The notes under the pieces were generated by a model. The model was not told where the DNA came from, ran no database searches, and worked only from the letters and a program-made list of their open reading frames with translations. From Chrysogorgia sp. JL179-B06 (Eukaryota > Cnidaria > Anthozoa > Scleralcyonacea > Chrysogorgiidae), in the NCBI GenBank assembly GCA_035772405.1, contig JAYKKM010000143.1, positions 1,827,501 to 1,891,500 on the forward strand: a DNA stretch of 64,000 bases. Direction: 5' to 3'. Below, one piece after another: positions 37,350 to 50,620 of this stretch; positions within the stretch are counted from its first letter, which is position 1; the number at the start of each line of letters is the position of its first letter. A program made the position numbers and the translations under genes.

Positions 37350-38570
37350 TCACGGCACGTTCTTGCATTTTTTCCAACCTTTCCAACCTTTCCAATCTCG
37401 TAGGTTTTGGCTCTTAAATTCAAGGTGTCCATATCCTCTCTCGTCCCATATAGTCCAGTCATCGAAGCCATGCTTACGGCAGGTGCACCTCGCGTTGGAG
37501 CAATCAGTCGCGCAGTTACACTGGATCATCTTCAGCAAATACTTTTGTGCAGCAGGCAAGTCAGTCGTGACGGAAAGCACTTTACCGCTGCTCAACTTCG
37601 TACCCCGGTCTTCAAGTGACATCCTTTCATCTCGGCCCTGCCATTGCTTCACCTGCAGGAACACCCTGAAGCTGTGGTGTCTAGCTGCTGACGACGTTGG
37701 GGGCAGGTTCTACGGTTGCACCTGACGACCTATAGTAACGGGACGCTCTGCAGCAGACTCCACGCCGGCTGTTTTCACTATAAGAACGTCAGCATCGCCC
37801 TCTGCTTGGATGGCGTGACAGCCAACTTCCTGTAAAAAGCGGCGCACCATGGTGATAAACCGCTTCTTGTTCTCCGCGTTTCACAAAAGGAATCTTTTTA
37901 TCATATATTAGATATTTGATTTGTATTTCTACACTTCCTACGCAGCACAACACGTTTTATGACTAATTTGGATCTTTGTTATCGTTACTTTCATCTCATC
38001 TGAGAAAGTTACGGTCGCGCTCTTTGTAGAGGGTTTGTTTTCCTAGCTATCGAACACAACTACTGTTTGGTTTCCATACTTTTTCAGCACGTATTGGCAG
38101 TATATGCGGCACAGCTCTTGGTATATGTGACTTGGCGTGGGGTGCTATCCCACGCCAAGTGTTTTCCTAACCCTAACCGCCCGCCTTCAATTGGTGCGTG
38201 AAACATAACGATATATAACCTGGCGTGGCCAAGGGCCATAAAGGACATACTGGACGTTGCCTGATCGGCTTGACTTTGCACCGGATGATAGTTAATTTGC
38301 CCTGTACAAAGCATCTGCAAGCATTGCCTTTTGAGGCTGGCGTATGGTCATAGGAGTATCAAAAAGTGGCGCTGGGTGGCTGCACAGTTTGTATCTGAAG
38401 ACATCTTCTAAGTCATCGGTGTTATTGCAAGCGAAGACCAGCCGTTGGAATAAAAGTTGTGGTCCACGTTTACTCTGTCGTCGTCTATTCTTATTGATGA
38501 CCCTGTTGTAAGGGCAGTACCAGATTGCTGAGTATGTGTCAACTGACTTCCCGGTCATTGAAGACAAATT
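37350..38570 (-). pseudogene. Fragments of a Cys-rich transposon-associated protein
   Basis: Minus-strand pieces in order: about 38,567-38,292 (PQLLFQRLVFACNNTDDLED, FRYKLCSHPAPLFDTPMTIR), a scrap near 37,800 (an AIQAEGDADVLIV-like reading, seen in a third frame) and 37,710-37,350 (PTSSAARHHSFRVFLQVKQW, VTTDLPAAQKYLLKMI, then CNCATDCSNARCTCRKHG). The CxCxxxCxxxRCxCxKxG ending after a VTTDLPAAP-type stretch is familiar from very abundant cnidarian repeat proteins with a nuclease-like front half. Here the frames shift, segments are missing, and the tail runs into a DWKGWKGW low-complexity end. Clearly decayed; the biochemical role is not established. Confidence 0.6.
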
Positions 38571-40020
38571 ATTTTAGCCCGAGAGATAGAGAGAGATAGT
38601 ATTGACACCAGTCGTGATGTTCTTGGGGGGACTGGATCTCAGAATTACAATGTCACCGTCCATGTCGCGCTTGTGTCTGGACTTCGTCACATCTTTGTTT
38701 TGCTCACTGGAGTTGTACTGGACACCTGTCAGCTCTTGCATGTCGCAGTTGGTCTCAGCTCATGCTGGCAGCCTGGTGAACCGTTTTTGTTCTGTCATAC
38801 CAAACAAGGTCGGTCGATAACCCTGCCCATAAGCGCTCGCTCCATGGTAACCAGATACGAATTATTGGCAGACGTCATAAATAGGTTGTGACCGGATGTA
38901 CAACTGTAGCAAAGTAAGGCAACAGCTGTGATACCACTTGCAGGTGCAGCTCCCAGTTCGCGGTGCGTTTAGTTTTGATAAATATGCGCAGTATGTCTAC
39001 CATTTCCATATACTGTAACCAGAGTGCGGCTGTTCGACATGGCAACTTTAATTACTGTTATCTCGTTCTTTCAAACGCGATCTCGGATTTTGTTGAGAAC
39101 ATCTGACGTACTGATTTCTTTTGCGGTTTTCTTATTCTCCGTGTGTCTCCTCTCTTACCTTGGTTTACACTTTCACTGCCTTTAAGGGTGAGGGAAATTC
39201 CGTCGTTATGAACACTTTGTTTGCAAATTCATGCCCAATGGTTACACTGCTCGTCATTTTCAAGATCTTTTTTGTCTATAAATAACACCAATACTCAGTC
39301 ACGATATTGTGTCTGTATTCACTTTGAAACACAATTCGACAGCTATATGGTTATTTAGACTTCAGAAATAATATCCAAACGTATTTTAGTTATTTAGGGG
39401 TTACTTACCAAAATAGAAAAATAGCAAGGATTGAATATTTCAAGGAACTGTTCTTCGAGAATAAACACCAACCTGTAGCATGATTTAAATAAGATATTTG
39501 TGTGAAACAAAAGGTTTCTCGGTGTCGTCGTGTTTCTTCTTTAGGCACAACAATATTTTTATTTATTCTATTACTTTTTTGATTTTTTAAGAAGTATCAA
39601 TTTGAACTTTTTAGGCTAAGAACTTAACCTCGTTGCGTTCTGTGAGCAAAGGCGACAATTACGGTTATGCGTGTATTGATGTCCGGCTCCATTTGTACAG
39701 TCCAGACCTTTAAATAACCACACGTAGCCCAAGCTATAAACAAAATTCCCTGACAATTCCCTGATATTGATTTCTCAGCCTTGACAGTGTATTCCGGGCA
39801 AAAAAGCCTTGAACGTTTTAGGTACATGTATAATATTGCATTTCACAGAAAATTGATAAATAATTTGGCTAGCCTCGTTTCCATGCAGTCGAAAAACCGA
39901 TACTCAACTGCTCCAAATAAATCCCTTTTTCGACATGTTGCCGCAAAGGGATTCTTGGGGACTTTTGATGTTATAAATGAATAATGTCGGAGTCTAAAAC
40001 CGTTGACATTTCTTCTGTGG
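38571..40020. other. Non-coding, no recognised gene
   Basis: No gene or repeat array identified; isolated frames of 60-80 codons lack recognisable content. The segment at 38,600-38,890 may extend the preceding decayed gene upstream but shows no landmark I can name. Confidence 0.4.
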
Positions 40021-40029
40021 GAATTTGTT

Positions 40030-40235
40030 CCAGGTTGACCATATTTTATTCGTAAAATGACTGGACTAATAGATCTTTCATCACTTCGATATAGCCTTTC
40101 TTTCTGCCGTTCTCGTTACATGGTGGGTTTTGTGATGTTATCATTTCCTTTGCCATTCGCTTGCACTCAAGGACATCACTGTTCATTTGCTCTGTCCATT
40201 TCGTTTTCTTCGGTTTTCTCGACATAAGTTTTCCG
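40030..40235 (-). pseudogene. Fragment related to the 40.53-40.95 kb ORF
   Basis: Minus-strand reading from about 40,230 gives KPKKTKWTEQMNSDVLECKR, then NPPCNENGRKKGYIEVMKDL. The 40,954-40,529 frame has the same layout (NNKIQWTDKMNDDLLECKQK, NPPRFDSGRKKGYMAVMKDL). The fragment stops being similar after KDL. This is a diverged partial paralogue in tandem, same strand. Confidence 0.55.
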
Positions 40236-40395
40236 AGATTATATCTCCGTCGTTTGATTTGGTGGATAAAAGTCTCTAGCCAGATTGCCTGCGAACTTCT
40301 ATATACGATGAATTTGGAAAGCCGGTAGCTCCGTGTCTCGGGTTGATTTTCTCTTACGTTCTGCAGGAGTGACGAAAAACACGTCTAACTCCCTC

Positions 40396-40429
<34 letters not shown>

Positions 40430-40432
40430 GTT
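40396..40432. repeat. (TTA)n microsatellite
   Basis: About 10 units of TTA/ATT. A second run, (ATT)n with interruptions, lies at about 40,984-41,042. Confidence 0.9.
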
Positions 40433-40528
40433 AATTAATTAGCCAGCTCAACACACTCTGGCCCTTGCATCCACCCACCAACTCTTGCTGGGCGGTAACC
40501 GAGTTGCACATGATCCCGTTGTGTCCCA

Positions 40529-40954
40529 CTACTCTGTCTGTACCACCCCGCCAAGCACCTTCCTTATTATTGTTTCCCCTTCAAAGAGCACCTTCCTCTG
40601 CATTGTGCTTATTATTCCAATCACACTTTCCTCATCTCCAATAATCTTTTTCACTGCTGTTGTTGCCTTCTCAATACCACCTCCCAGGCATCCGATTATT
40701 ACTGGGACCTCGAGTCTCTGAGCCTGGTCGCGAAGATTCTGACCGGACAAACCAAGCCCGTTATACCCTATTGTTTCCCACAGATCTTTCATTACAGCCA
40801 TGTAGCCTTTTTTCCTTCCCGAGTCAAATCGCGGAGGGTTGCTCGACTTAGTCGATACAAGAGCTTTCTGCTTGCATTCTAGTAAATCATCATTCATTTT
40901 ATCCGTCCATTGAATCTTGTTATTCATTTTTCGCCGTGTTCCTGTCGAGGCCAT
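40529..40954 (-). CDS. Retroelement-associated N-terminal domain ORF (Myb/SANT-like), partial
   Basis: 141 residues from ATG 40,954 (MASTGTRRKMNNK). A tryptophan-containing front (IQWTDKMNDDLLECKQKALV) and RKKGYMAVMKDLWETIGYNGLG, then LSGQNLRDQAQRLE, then a less conserved tail (VIGIISTMQRKVLFEGETII). I associate this with the protein region ahead of reverse transcriptase in some cnidarian non-LTR elements, but no RT is found nearby. It could be a Myb/SANT-like DNA-binding domain. Frame is open; probably a 5' fragment of a mobile element and not a host gene. Confidence 0.45.
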   Translation of the reverse strand: MASTGTRRKMNNKIQWTDKMNDDLLECKQKALVSTKSSNPPRFDSGRKKGYMAVMKDLWETIGYNGLGLSGQNLRDQAQRLEVPVIIGCLGGGIEKATTAVKKIIGDEESVIGIISTMQRKVLFEGETIIRKVLGGVVQTE

Positions 40955-41159
40955 GACAGCGCCGTCTCTCTCGCCGTCTCTCTTATTATTATTATTATTA
41001 ATACTAATAATAATAATTTAACAATAATACTAATAATAATAATGCCTAATGCAGATTGCAGATCCACTGTACCAAATTTGCCATGTAACAAAGCATATAT
41101 ATGGCATTGTGTACTATAGTATCTAAATTATATCACCATGCACATATATATTATAATCT

Positions 41160-42475
41160 ATATTCGGGTTGCCATGCCTAGTCTGCTTGTCGACAATGAT
41201 CTAGCTAACACAGTACTTAGTAGTGTCAACATACCCAATGTGAACATAATAATAATAAGCTGTATTTTACATTGACAGATCGTGACATAATAAATTGTGA
41301 CCCACTAGGCCAACTAAGTAACTGTAGGTCTAACATGTTCCATAATGGATGGAGTACTGTAAACACAGATTATATATCGAATATGTGCCAGTATACAAAA
41401 CATGGACGTCAAGAATATATCGTCAGAAACATATATCATAAAAAATTATAATGTATCATAAAAAATTATAACCTTATTGCCAGTGACGGCCTCTAACCAT
41501 TGAGCCATCGAGATTCAGATGGAGAGAGGTTACAATGATGTACTGTCCTAATGATATATGTACTGCCTATGTAGCAGTTACTATATATATCAGTAATGAT
41601 TGGGTGTGTTAATATATACACTGCTGTAGCTGCATTTAGGCAGACATATATCAATAGAATCAGTACATCAATGTAAGCTTCACTCGCCATCTGAGTCTTG
41701 GTAGCTCAATGGTCAGTGTCCGGGACACAGAATCATTATTCTGAGGATATGAGCTTGCTTGACAATCATCCATGTACTGTATCGTCTGTTTCCCCCGAGC
41801 TCTCCCCAGATTATTCACTACAGCAGTGTATATATTAACACTGACAAGTATACAGTAATGCTTGTTTATTGCTACAAAATTGTAGGCCAGGCCTAGGTCA
41901 TATAAGCATAGCAATAGTATGCATGTTTTTTCACCCTAAACTACTGTATATATAGGCTAATTATCAAGCATAGTATTTATAATTTCAATAAAATAATAAA
42001 CATACTGTACATACAATTCCAAAATTTGTACTACCACTTACTATTCTGCAGTATTATAAAGAACAAATGGTATATATTTTAAACTGCATGGATTTAATTC
42101 CAACTGTCAAAATATTATACATTATATGTTTTGAAAATTGAAAATTCTAAACATTCAAAACATTACACACCTTCAAATTTTTCCAAATCTCTCTGTTAAG
42201 TATTTCAAAATGTGTCTATTAGATTTCGAGCAAATACACAATACAGTGTACAATTATTTAAATTAAATTAAAATTAGCGAGTCAAGTAAAGTCAAAAATA
42301 AATTAAACGATAAAGTGAAGCACTGAACTGAAGGTAATGGCTATTCGTACGGTAGCCGTACGACGCTATAGTCTCTTAGAATTCAACGAAATGCTGGTAA
42401 ATATCACCAAAATCCTAACCCTAATCCTAACCAAATTACTGACCCTAGTAAACCAAAAAAACTGTGCAGAAAAGG
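41160..42475. repeat. Dispersed repeat copy, reverse of 7.67-8.07 kb, with AT-rich spacer
   Basis: Sequences at 41,195-41,345 and at 42,335-42,460 are reverse-complement matches to 8,060-7,850 and 7,790-7,680. The 1 kb between them is AT-rich and not present in the other copy. Telomere-like CCTAACCCTAATCCTAACC occurs at about 42,414-42,432. No gene supported; short frames at 41.5-41.9 kb are not convincing. Confidence 0.5.
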
Positions 42476-42789
42476 CAAATTAATTGCTCAACACAGACCG
42501 GTGAGTTGGTGACAATGTATTTACCTTTTACTTGTGCCTGTCTTTGATTATCTTGTCCTTCAACACTACAGTTTCGGCATGAAATCAGCTGATAATATCT
42601 ATAGTAATGTTTGTTAAAAACAAACATTACTGCATCCGATGATTTTGTGCAATCATGTATTTGTGCAATCATGTGACGGTTGCAATTTAAATATTAATTC
42701 AAATGCAGAGGTCTCCCAATCAGCTTCTGTCTATATATAGTTACCAGGGCCAAATTTCCCGATGCCGCGCATGAGGACGGTTGATCATA

Positions 42790-43223
<434 letters not shown>

Positions 43224-43299
43224 AAATAAATCCGATCCGAGATCAGGATCCCCCCTTGCAAACGCCGGTCGATATTAGCACCTTCGGTCTTCGACCGGC

Positions 43300-43645
43300 G
43301 CTTCACGCCGGGCGAGGGGATCAATAGTGTGAGACAAGTAATTTATTTCTTGGTGATTGATGGTAGAAACGGTAGTAGACTTCTCCACGTATTATGTTCA
43401 GTGCAGGTACTGAACCCAAAAATTAAAAAGTTTGGGCTATTTAATAGTTATTTAGCTTTATGTCATATGAAACAATTAAATTCAGACAACACAAAGCTCT
43501 CCGAGACATCTATTCAGTTTAAATGGCAAACGAATGGGCTATTATTATATATAAGTAAAATAACTATTGTAAGCAACTACGCTATAAAGGTTTGAAACAG
43601 TAAGCAAACGAGCGGTTGTTGCGTACACGTATTTCTAGTTGCAGC
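43300..43645 (+). repeat. Dispersed repeat, direct partner at 35.93-36.29 kb
   Basis: Same ordered words as 35,945-36,280 with substitutions and small indels. It is preceded at 43,255-43,320 by a GC-rich hairpin (GCCGGTCGA...TCGACCGGC). Confidence 0.7.
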
Positions 43646-44348
43646 TTTGACTCCGTGTTGCTTGGGTTTTTCTAACCTCTTTCGTACTAGATATTTTGTT
43701 TGTCCTGTCGCTTTCTTACTCCACACTAATGGAGCGTGTATGAACACAACATTCCTTTCCCCGCAAAGATCCTATATTTTTTCACAATGAGCCTCACGAA
43801 AGTTTCGGGGTCGACATTAAACGTCTCATAGCAATTGTTGGTCAGAGAAATGTCAAGATTGTCATCATTTTTCGTGTAGTACATTTTCTTGTCCATATCT
43901 TTCGACTTGTCTACGCTGATAAATTGTTGTAGTACAGTTTATCAGCCGGGTCGCCGTATATTGAACATTTTAGCCGTTCATTGTTTACAAAATTATTACA
44001 CACACTTTGAAGAACACATTCGATGAGTTTGGTTCATAATAACCCGCCTTTAATGATTTTAATGATTTCTTGTGACACAAAGTTAAAGGAATGTCGTGCT
44101 CATGTGAGCAGACATGAGTGGAGAGAAAGTAAGAGGCACAAATAAATTTTGCGACGGAAGCTCGCTTTGTGTTTGGAAAAGAATTAATACGTCTTTTTCT
44201 CAAAAATATCTGCTTTTATTGTTTGACTTTCAAAAAAGAACGGAAAGAATTTATATATCTTTTAAATTAAATGATCGAAAGCAATATTTGTTACTTTCTA
44301 TTTAAGTTGTTGTATTTTATTTTAATACTTTTTGATTGATTGTTTTAG

Positions 44349-44913
44349 TATTGACTGTGATAGTAAGTCTTGAAGTCTCAAACCTGCCAAAGTTGTTTGA
44401 ACAAGAATTTGATCAAACATTAATGACATACTCAGTAATGCTGACATTTGCTCTATTTATCACTGTCTTTGGAACTTTGGGTCTTCTGCTCGTGTTGATA
44501 AGTGCTGCCTATGCTATTCATAAAAAGATGGTTGCCTGTCTTAAAAGAGCTCCTACATCATTCTTTGTCACAAATCCAGTTGGTCGCATAATGAACCGCT
44601 TCTCACAAGACATCAACAACTTGGACGAGCTGCTACCAAATTATTTTATTAAGTTTTGCCAGAATATATCACCAACGTTAGCAAGCCTTGTTTTGGCGCC
44701 CATGGCAAATATCATTTTAATTCCCCTCACTCTTGTATCTACTGTTGGACTGTACTTTATCTCCAGATTTTATCTTCACTCTGCCATGGATCTCAAACGT
44801 TTGATGTCAATAGCTGCTAGTCCATTGTATTCTCATTTTTCTAACACCATGGAAGGAGTTAGAACTATTCGTGTTCATAACAGACAGAGAGAATTCACAG
44901 ATGATGTTTACAG
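44349..44913 (+). CDS. ABCC/MRP-type ABC transporter, exon in second transmembrane domain
   Basis: The exon is bounded by TTTTAG acceptor and AG|GTAGG donor. It encodes several membrane helices (TYSVMLTFALFITVFGTLGL, LLVLISAAYAIHKKMVACL), then the intracellular-loop hallmark of the family (RAPTSFFVTNPVGRIMNRFS, QDINNLDELLPNYF), more helices and FSNTMEGVRTIRVHNRQREF. These are typical of the C-terminal half of MRP4-like ABCC exporters, which pump organic anions and cyclic nucleotides across the plasma membrane. The reading frame is open and phase 2 at the donor, matching the exon at 51,619. Nucleotide-binding domains are not in this window. It could be a live gene with very long introns or an isolated fragment. 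Confidence 0.8.
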
Positions 44914-45779
44914 GTAGGATTAACATTTTAATATTAGAGACACATTATTAATCACTGTTTATACATAGTTTGTAATTTCCGGACAGACACAAGTTCGACT
45001 GTAAAATTAAGTAGATTTCTAATTTCTAAAATTTTATTACTAAATTTATTACTCTCGTAATATTATACTCATTCAGATGTCGCACGTATACAGTAACTAA
45101 CGAAACGTTACTAAACTTTCTGAGGTTTTAGTAACCGCTGCAGGTTGTAGTTTTTGCAATTTTTTAGCCGTAAATAATACTTATATCACCATGGGAATCC
45201 GACTGTAGTAAAGTTGGGGGCGGTTTTGAATATTTCCAGGGGAGGGCCGGGCTGATAAATCTATTGAATTGAAATTATTCATGAGGTTGATAACTAGTTA
45301 TCAATCTCATGAAATTATTCATGAGGTTAATTACTAGTTATCAACCTATAAATCCACTGACAGATTATTCAGCCCGATTCTTCCCTAAAAATATTCAAAA
45401 CTGCTGTGACTTAAAACGTTAACAGATATTTGATAAATTAACACAACAAAAAAATACAACATGTTTTGCATTACAACTGACATAGAAATGTAGAAACATC
45501 AATCAATATCTTTGCTACAAATGATAGTAATAATGAATCTCATTACCGACAATCTCTCTCGCTTTTTACGCTGTAAAAATTATAAAAATGTCTTTGTCTG
45601 ACTCCGCCATGCTTCTGCAAGAGCATGCAATTGATCAATTACGAAAATAATTGGGAAAATAATTAGGAAAACCCAAGAGACCGGCTATTATCATTCTGAG
45701 TATTCCACATTAATTTAATTAAAAACGCCTTGAAAGAAACTCAGCTCACACTACGTTTAAAAAATACAAAATTATTTTC

Positions 45780-46375
45780 AGAATACTTCACCAATATAAG
45801 GCGGTTATATACCCTAGACCTCGGTATTTAAAGTGCCCCTAACCTCAAATTTTTTTATTATCTTATTTGGAAGAACTTTTAAAATGATAAAGCAACTTCG
45901 TTTGAAGATTTTCACTTCTTCGCTTTCTTTTTGAGATATATCAGTTTGTTTTGATATGCAAATATCTGGAATTTCGTCACACATGCATAATGAGTTATCA
46001 GAGTATGTTATATATCTTTGCGTTCATGAAATAAAAACACTAAAGTGTGAATAACACGTGTGTGCGTTTCTCCCACAACACCAAACTTCTTGATTTTAAA
46101 GGATTTCGTTCGAGAATGAAAGAGATATACACATTTCTCCAATAAGTCATTATGCATGTGTGACGAAATTCCATACATTTGCATATCAATCAAACAAACT
46201 GATATATCTCAAAAAGAAAGCAAAGAAACGAAAATCTTCAAAAGAAGTTACTTCATAATTTTAAAAGTTCTTCCAAACAAGACAATAAAACATTTTGAGG
46301 TTATGGGCACTTTAAGCGATATATCAATCCTCGGGATTCGCCCTCGGGTTGATATATCGCTTAAACACCTTGGTC
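45780..46375. mobile_element. MITE-like foldback element
   Basis: The left part (AAGTGCCCCTAACCTCAAA, GAAGAACTTTTAAAAT, TTTTTGAGATATATCAGTTTGTTT, GAAATTTCGTCACACATGCAT-like) reappears inverted at about 46,150-46,315. A terminal palindrome GCGATATATCAA...TTGATATATCGC lies at 46,316-46,363. Arms are about 180 bp with 85-90 percent match by eye; spacer about 140 bp. No coding capacity. Confidence 0.75.
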
Positions 46376-47053
46376 ACGGCATATAACCTATACATAACTA
46401 CATCGTTTCCTCGAGAATGTTTGCATATGTATTAATAAATGTTTGTAATTTTTAATTTTGAAGAAAAACTATAGTGTAGAAATCTTTAGGGTAAACGTTT
46501 GCATTGAAACATTTCACATTAAGCATATGTATCGGTGATCGCATGGGGCCGAGTAAAATTGAGGTTTAATTTCGTTCGAATTCGAGTTCGGCTAACCGGA
46601 CGAATTAGAGAACTGAAAAAGCAGGTCTAGTTTGTTACCTGCCCTGTTCCAAACTTCCACGTTACCGTGTAAATACCGGAATTGGTCTTGTTTTTGCATT
46701 GGATAGCGCGGTAGATGATTGGGTATGAGAAGAGTATTGTTATCATAGGGACAGTACATTAAAGAGATTCACAAAAAAACTTCCTTACTGGAAGCAATGA
46801 CTTGGTTAATTCAATTAACCATTCATGTGCATGATAACAAAAACTCGCAGGTCTACAATTCGTCCGATACCATGTAAACACTTCAAAACAGATGACCGGA
46901 AAATGACCGGTCCCGCGTGTAAACGGGTGGAACCGGACAGGTCTCGAATTCGTCCGGACTGTAAACGTAGTCTAAAATGACAAGCCATGATTTTTAATTT
47001 TTTTAATTTTCTATTAAGAAAAAGTTATCTATATCATAAGAATATTAAAAGTT

Positions 47054-47206
47054 GTCGCCAGGATATTATAGTTTAATCACAAAATACATAAAACAAAATG
47101 ACTTTCAACTCCTGACTCTTTCGCTTGGCACTCCATTTCCCGCCTTCGAGAGTCTCTATATATCACGTGTTCTACACTTTACATTGATTACATGACGTTC
47201 TTCACA
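47054..47206 (-). repeat. 3' LTR of BEL/Pao element
   Basis: Matches 50,978-51,201 (ATATTATAGTTTAATCACAAAATACAT, CTTTCGCTTGGCACTC, TCCCGCCTTCGAGAGTCTCTATAT, TCACGTGTTCTACACTT, ATGACGTTCTTCACA) except for an insertion present only in the other LTR. The outermost bases (left side) diverge. Confidence 0.8.
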
Positions 47207-47258
47207 GTGCCGGGGTTATCACCCTCGGTGAGCAAACTAATTATGAAATTTAAACAAA

Positions 47259-50200
47259 TTATTTAACTATTGGCAGTCCTTTTCGCTTCATTTCTCCTAC
47301 TACGGCTGCCTTTCGTTTCGGCCTTCCCTTGTTCGTCGGCTTGTCGGCTTCAGCAAGACTATCAGTCATTGAATTAACTTCCTTAATCTCACGTTTGCTA
47401 CTTATTACCAGGTGTTGAATTGGTCTTCGTAGATAGACAAACTTTTTGCCTTCTTTTTTTAACACTCTTACTTTCGCTGATCTAACAACATTGTCCTGAC
47501 TTGGGAGAAGTTCTTCCACCATGGCTAGCTTCCAGAAATACGTGGAGTACTTTCCCGCTTAAGAACAACTACGTCTCCGACCGATATCGTCTCACAGCCA
47601 TGCAGGGCTTGCGTCTTTGAAGATTCTCTTAAACTCAACAAATATTCCTTTCGCCACTGATTTGTAAAGTTTCGTAGAAGTTGATTTTGATGCTTGGCTC
47701 GTCTTGTTAATGACTTGTTCGTACTAACGATCTCGAAATTATTGTCATGTGGAGTATTCGCAATTCTTCGTCCATAGATGAGACATGATGGAGTTAGAGG
47801 ATAAGAAATACCTTCTTCGTCATCGCAGATGTACGTAACTGGACGGTTATTTAGGGTCGCCTCGATTTCTACCAACAGTGTGCGCAATTCCTCAAAGGAC
47901 AATGAGGTTATCCATATAGCTTTCTTTAAACAACGTTTCGTGCTCTGAATTAGGCGTTCCCAGAACCACCCATGCCACGGCGCTCGTTCGGCTTTCGTAA
48001 TGAATTCCAAAGTGACACCCGTATTTGTGAGGTAGCGTTGTACTCTTTCTGCACGAGAGATTGTGACCAGTTGTTTGGCAGCAGCCTTGAACGTTTTTGC
48101 ATTGTCAGAAATTAGTTTCTTTGGAAGTCCTCGGCGGCTAGCGAAACGTCGAAACGATTGTAAGAACGTATCAGTCGATAAGTTCCTTACCAATTCTAAA
48201 TGAACTGCTCTTGTTGAAGCACACGTATATAGGCAGACATACGATTTTTCCATTCCATCCCCCTCTTTCGTCAATAAGGGACCAGTAAAATCAAGGCCCG
48301 CGTTGGTAAACGATGGTTCGTCGCTCACTCGGCTGATTGTTAACGGTGGGACTTTTGGGGGTAGTAAACGATTTTCCTTCGTGTCTCTTGCATTTAATGC
48401 ACTTTCTCACCAACCGCTTCACAAACTCTCGTCCCCGTAAAACCCAATAGGTTTCTCGAACACAGTTAAGTGTCTCTTTAATCCCGTTGTGGTGAACAAC
48501 TTCGTGGCTATTTCGAATGATCTGCAAGTCAGTGAAATGGTGTCGGGATGGCAGAAGGATCGGTTTCTTAGCATCGGTTAGTACGGTAGAATTTTGTAAA
48601 CGTCCCTCGCAACGGATTAACTCATTGTCGTCTAGAAACAGTCCCAGTTGATTGATTAGTGGTTTTGGTACGCCTTGCTTGGTCTTTAAACGTTGAATTA
48701 CTTCGGGAAATGCAGTTGCTTGAATTCGTCCGATCCAAATGATTTCCGCTTCTTTTAGGTTGTCAGTGGTCAATATCGATGACGTCTTACTCTGGTTATC
48801 GCTTCTCTGGCGTTTCAATTTCTTGATAAATTGTAGAATAAGAGCTGTAACTCGGAGAAGTTTCGTCATGGTACTGTATTTGCTACAATCTACGATCATT
48901 TCCACCTTGGCTTTCGGGAACGGAACGTTGGTTACGGTTATAAGAATATGTGTAACTAGAGGAGGAATCTTGACGGTTTCTCTCATCGCTGTTTCGTTAA
49001 CCAAATTCGTTGGATAAGGTGATTTAGGCACTTTTTTGATTTTTGATTTAGGCCACTTTTCTTGAGGACCTTTCAGGAATTTCGATCCATGGAGCCAAGT
49101 TTCGTTTGATGCAAGCACAAGTCCAGAACAACCACGCGATGGTAAATCAGCAACGTTGATTTCACCAGGGCAAAAGTTCCACTGATATTCATTTGTTAGT
49201 TGTCGTATTTCATTGACGCGGCGTTGAACATACTGTTTCCATGATTTTACGTTTTTTATCCAGCACAGTGTTGTGTACGAATCAGTCCAGAGGAATACTT
49301 CATGTTTGTTGACGACTGTGGAGATGGAAGTCAAGATGGAATAAACCAATCTGGCCAATATGTTCGCTCCAAGTAACTCTAATCTTGGAATAGTTTGTCT
49401 TTTTAAGGGCGCTACTCTCATTTTCGACGCTACCATGTTCACTTCGACAGTTCCATCCTTGTATTCTGTTCGCAGGTAAACAGCTGCGGCGTATGCCTTT
49501 TCGGAAGCATCGCAAAATCCGTGGATTTGTTGGCTTACAATTGTATCTTTAGAACGACTAAAGTAACAACGGGGTACTTGAATGGACTTTATGGCAGTAA
49601 GATTCTTCAGTAATGACTTCCACACAACTAACGACTTGCCCGCCAACTCCGTATCCCAGTCAACGTGGTCTGTGCATCATGTTGATGGTGAAGGGCGTTA
49701 GAATACCAATGGGATCAAATATCTTGGCGGAAAGTTTTAAAACGGATCTTTTGGTAGGAAGGAGAGATGCAGCATATGCCATTATTTCGGTAGGATCAAA
49801 GTAAAATTCATCATTTTCAACGTTCCAATTCAGACCAAGAATCTTCACGGATTTATCTTCTGTCGTTGCTGGAAGGCTTTCCTTTGTTTTCTTCAATGAC
49901 TGCTTGTCAGTCTTGTGCACGCAATTATCTTGTATATCTATGCGGCTTGTTATGCTGTCAATCAGCTTGGCAGGTTCATCTTTCTCTTGCTCGTCACTCA
50001 CAACTCTTTTTCGAAATGTCTTCGAATTGGAGGTCCATTTTCTCAACGTGAAACCTCCATCCTTCATGAGTGCTTGGGCTCTTTCGTAGACATCCAATGC
50101 GTCTTCGTCGTTTCGAGCTCCTCCAAAAGTCGTCCACGTAAAATGAATCATTCAACAGAGATACCATTTCAGGATCTTTCTCTCTATGCAAGTATAAGTG

Positions 50201-50620
50201 ACGTTGGATTACACTTCCCAAAATTGCTGGACTCGGAGTTAGACCGAATACGAGGCGTTGAAACTGGAATTTCCTTACGTTGTCAAACGAAAGGAATCTC
50301 AGCATACGTCGGTCGGTGGGCATTATCTGGATTTGATGAAACGTTTTCTCGATGTCAGCGACAATTCCCATCCGATATTCTCGGAACTTGATGATGGTAT
50401 CGAATAAAGTTAGGTACCAGATTAGGACTTTCTCCAGACTGTCCATCTGGGCTTGGCAGATCCATCAAAGACGACACGCAATTTTGTTGTCTGTTTATCT
50501 TCTATAACCACGGTGAGGTAAATAGTAGGCTACGTCCCTTCTTCACCGTCATCTTCGTCTGGAACTTCTTCGATTATGCCGCTTTCTAGTTGTCGTTTAA
50601 TGGTGCAGGTATCGTACTCG
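47259..50620 (-). pseudogene. BEL/Pao pol polyprotein (RT, RNase H, integrase), frameshifted
   Basis: Minus strand, order RT to IN. RT: DIEKTFHQIQI, FQRLVFGLTPSPAILGSVIQ, and the catalytic FYVDDF, in pieces between about 50,446 and 49,660. Pao-type RNase H: IHGFCDASEKAYAAAVYLR at about 49,530 with WTDSYTTLCWIKN. Integrase: a HHCC zinc region (HHNGIKETLNCVRE...CIKCKRHEG) near 48,450, then core residues TNAGLDFTGPL, LISDNAKTF and APWHGWFWERLIQ (Asp, Asp, Glu), then a DUF5641-type end (RAKHQNQLLRNFTNQWRKEY, VGDVVVLKRES). Breaks include frameshifts near 50,100, 49,650, 48,325 and 47,530. Protease and most of gag are missing. The element would copy through RNA and integrate as cDNA; this copy cannot encode its own proteins. 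Confidence 0.85.
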
